8,395 nt of DNA from Actinomycetes bacterium (GTDB taxonomy: Bacteria; Actinomycetota; Humimicrobiia; Humimicrobiales; Humimicrobiaceae), in contig JAUWCR010000048.1 in NCBI GenBank assembly GCA_030609215.1, positions 1 through 8,395 on the forward strand, read 5' to 3'. This document shows, piece after piece, positions 6,823 through 8,395 of the stretch. The notes beneath the pieces were generated by a model that was not told where the DNA came from, searched no databases, and saw only the letters and a list, made by a program, of their open reading frames with translations. Within the stretch, counting starts at the first letter, position 1, and every line of letters begins with the position of its first letter. The position numbers were made by a program, and so were the translations under genes.

Positions 6823-6897
6823 TTACAAATCTCCTAAATACATAAAAACTACCAATATCATCAAAATAGCCGGGAACCTGCCCTTTAATTTATTCAT
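6823..6897 (-). CDS. Possible 24-residue small membrane ORF in the rel leader
   Basis: An ATG at 6897-6895 opens 24 codons ending in TAA at 6825-6823, two nt before the rel ATG. The product has a basic N-terminus (Lys3, Lys5, Arg7) followed by a hydrophobic stretch (FPAILMILVVF and on to LG), the layout of a single short membrane segment. The rel ribosome site AGGAG (6831-6835) lies inside its last codons, so translating it would affect access to the rel start. The site before its own ATG is poor (AGAAG only 2 nt away), which weakens the case. I recognise no family. It could be a leader peptide, a small membrane protein or a chance ORF in AT-rich DNA. Confidence 0.33.
   Translation of the reverse strand: MNKLKGRFPAILMILVVFMYLGDL
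6831..6835 (-). promoter_or_regulatory. Ribosome binding site of rel, inside the small leader ORF
   Basis: AGGAG on the minus strand ends 10 nt before the rel ATG at 6820 and confirms that start. It is the strongest Shine-Dalgarno in the window and lies within codons of the 24-residue leader ORF. Confidence 0.65.
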
Positions 6898-6919
6898 TAC
6901 TTCTGTAACTTCAAATATT

Positions 6920-6947
6920 ATTATAAAACATTTTTAAAATTTGCTAA
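6920..6947 (-). promoter_or_regulatory. Candidate promoter for the rel-MBL-hisS-aspS operon
   Basis: On the minus strand TTAGCA (6942-6947, overlapping the recJ stop codon) is followed after 16 nt by a perfect TATAAT (6920-6925). Transcription would start near 6913, about 16 nt before the small leader ORF and about 93 nt before rel. This is the only spaced -35/-10 pair I found in the 123-nt recJ-rel gap. I see no strong terminator after recJ, so readthrough from recJ is also possible. Low GC makes chance matches common. Confidence 0.4.
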
Positions 6948-8395
6948 ACTAAGTCTAATATCACAAGTTGTATATTTTTTAAACCTTTCCATATATTTTC
7001 CTCTATTTGATAAATTATAGTAATATTACTGGCATATTTTAATTTATTTTTAATTTTATCATCAACTTTAAACATTATTGCACTAAGTTCAATGTTTTCT
7101 TTTTTTAATTTAAGCTTTACGTGCTGGCCATCCTTTAAATATTCTATCTTTGAAATCCTGCAGTCTCTTGTTGAAAAAATAGGTCTTGGATTACCTGCCC
7201 CAAATGGTTCCATAAGTGATAATTCTTCTAATAATTTATTATCTATATCACTTAAATTTAACTCTAAATCAATATTAAACTTCTTTTCTGTATCAGTTTT
7301 TTTTATCTTTTCATATGCAATCTTTACCATTTCTTTTTTAAATTCATTAAATTTAGATTTCTTCATAATTATCCCGCATGCTTGCTTATGACCGCCAAAT
7401 TTTTCAAAAACTCCTCTTAAAATATATAAATTGCTGTGAAGATCAAAGTTTTTTATGCTTCTTCCCGATCCCTTAAGTTCTTTCCCTTTTTCTTTAAATA
7501 ATATAACCGGTATATTAAATTCCTTTGTCAGGTTTGAAGCAACAACACCAATTACACCTTCATTCCAACTTTTAGATTTGCCAATAAAAATCCTTTTATT
7601 TTTGATAATTTCCCCAAAATCATTGCCTTTTTTTATTTCCTCTAGTATTTTTTCTTGTACTTTCTGCCTTTTTTTATTTATTAAATTAAGTTCTTTTACA
7701 ATATCCTTAAAATTTTTCCCATCTTCTTTTAAAAGATTTACACTATTATCAGCATTTTTCATTCTTCCTGCTGCATTCAGTCTGGGTGCAATTTTATATC
7801 CTATATCATAAGTATTTATTTCATCTTTTTCTCCCAACAATTCTTCAATCATTAGTGACAGTCCCTTATTTTTTGTATTTTTCATAATTTTTAATCCATT
7901 CTTTACTATAATCCTATTTTCTCCAGTAAGAGGCATTACGTCTGCTATCGTTGAGATTGCGACCATATCCAGCAGTGATGTCAAATAATTTTTATTAAAT
8001 TTCTTCTTTTTTTCTTCTTCTAAATTACGCAAAATGGATATTATAAATTTAAATGTAACGCCGCCACCACTAAGATCTTTAAAAGGATATTTAGAATTCT
8101 TTAACTTTGGATTTATAACAATATACTTTTCTTTTTTATAATTCTCTTTATTACCTGATACTGGATCATTAGTTGAAGGTTTATGATGATCGCATGCTAT
8201 TAAATCTATATCTATATTTTTTCTTAAAATATATTCTTTAACATCATCACTATTGGTCCCGCAGTCAACGCAGATTATTAAACTATATTTCTCTTCTTTG
8301 GAAATCTTTTTAACATAATTTAAGGTAATATCATACCCTTCCTTAAACCTGTCAGGAATATATATATCTACATTTAGACCTAACTTTTTTAAAAA
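6944..8395 (-). CDS. recJ: Single-stranded-DNA-specific 5'-3' exonuclease RecJ, C-terminal 483 residues (5' part beyond window)
   Basis: RecJ degrades single-stranded DNA 5' to 3' in recombinational and mismatch repair. The frame is open from the window edge at 8395 to the TAG at 6944-6946. A TTG at 8032 is not the true start, because conserved sequence continues upstream of it. Visible order by window residue: VDCGTNS with Asp44; the signature DHH at 69-71 (CDHHKPS); YIVINPK and YPFKDLSGGGVTFK; YKIAPRLNAAGRM (about 200-212); the DHHA1 region with SWNEGVIGVVASNL and GSGRSIKNFDLHSN; FGGHKQACG (333-341), the substrate-binding GGH motif; and the RecJ OB domain beginning around EPFGAGNPRPIFS. The N-terminal DHH motifs lie outside the window. 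Compared with common RecJ sequences, SGGGV replaces AGVGV and QACG replaces the more usual AAG, but the catalytic landmarks are present. It ends 123 nt before rel, and apt, often between them, is missing. Confidence 0.93.
   Translation of the reverse strand, partial: FLKKLGLNVDIYIPDRFKEGYDITLNYVKKISKEEKYSLIICVDCGTNSDDVKEYILRKNIDIDLIACDHHKPSTNDPVSGNKENYKKEKYIVINPKLKNSKYPFKDLSGGGVTFKFIISILRNLEEEKKKKFNKNYLTSLLDMVAISTIADVMPLTGENRIIVKNGLKIMKNTKNKGLSLMIEELLGEKDEINTYDIGYKIAPRLNAAGRMKNADNSVNLLKEDGKNFKDIVKELNLINKKRQKVQEKILEEIKKGNDFGEIIKNKRIFIGKSKSWNEGVIGVVASNLTKEFNIPVILFKEKGKELKGSGRSIKNFDLHSNLYILRGVFEKFGGHKQACGIIMKKSKFNEFKKEMVKIAYEKIKKTDTEKKFNIDLELNLSDIDNKLLEELSLMEPFGAGNPRPIFSTRDCRISKIEYLKDGQHVKLKLKKENIELSAIMFKVDDKIKNKLKYASNITIIYQIEENIWKGLKNIQLVILDLV

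Noticed and set aside
6872..6883. GGG/CCC hairpin in the recJ-rel gap as a terminator
   Set aside because: The stem has only three pairs and no run of T follows directly, so it is too weak to call.
7455..7811. Plus-strand ORF of 118 codons opposite recJ, hydrophobic in appearance
   Set aside because: Its Phe/Leu/Ser richness is what AAA/GAA-rich lysine and glutamate codons give when read on the other strand. RecJ motifs on the minus strand explain the region.
8030..8032. TTG at 8032 as the start of the recJ-frame gene
   Set aside because: The frame continues upstream to the window edge with DHH, VDCG and other RecJ motifs, so this is an internal leucine codon.
1..8395. A new defence, mobile or biosynthetic system in the window
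   Set aside because: All long ORFs on the coding strand are recognised housekeeping families. No repeats, integrase, transposase or unfamiliar multi-gene module is visible.

Overview
The window is strongly AT-rich bacterial chromosome, and every protein gene I can support lies on the minus strand. Read in the direction of transcription (high to low coordinates), the order is: recJ (3' part), a possible 24-residue small membrane ORF, a bifunctional rel (ppGpp synthetase/hydrolase), a glyoxalase-II-like metallo-beta-lactamase-fold hydrolase, hisS, aspS, a 6S-RNA-like non-coding RNA, and alaS (5' part). This is housekeeping sequence. I see no IS element, prophage, CRISPR array, toxin-antitoxin pair or defence island.

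The order recJ - rel - MBL hydrolase - hisS - aspS matches the cluster found in many Firmicutes and related low-GC lineages. However, apt (usual between recJ and rel), dtd (usual between rel and the MBL gene) and hemZ (often before hisS in clostridia) are absent. The AlaRS motif-2 region is the short form I associate with actinobacterial, Thermotoga-like or Chloroflexi-like sequences rather than the longer E. coli form. I therefore infer a Gram-positive-like or deep-branching low-GC anaerobe (Atribacterota-type lineages would fit), but I cannot fix the phylum from this window.

Regions: 1-404 alaS 5' end; 405-805 intergenic, with an alaS promoter candidate, a 6S-like RNA (about 539-725) and its promoter; 806-2632 aspS; 2632-3909 hisS; 3951-4580 MBL hydrolase; 4577-6820 rel; 6821-6943 rel leader with a promoter candidate and the small ORF; 6944-8395 recJ 3' part.

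The block from rel to aspS looks like one transcription unit. rel and the MBL gene overlap at TTGA, hisS and aspS overlap at TAATG, and the largest internal gap is 41 nt. It links the alarm for uncharged tRNA (Rel) with two tRNA-charging enzymes. The RNA after aspS, if it is 6S RNA, is a second growth-state regulator acting on RNA polymerase. Points worth a second look are the rel leader ORF, mutually exclusive pairings within the 6S-like RNA, TTG starts for hisS and the MBL gene, and a histidine in AspRS that suggests a non-discriminating enzyme.
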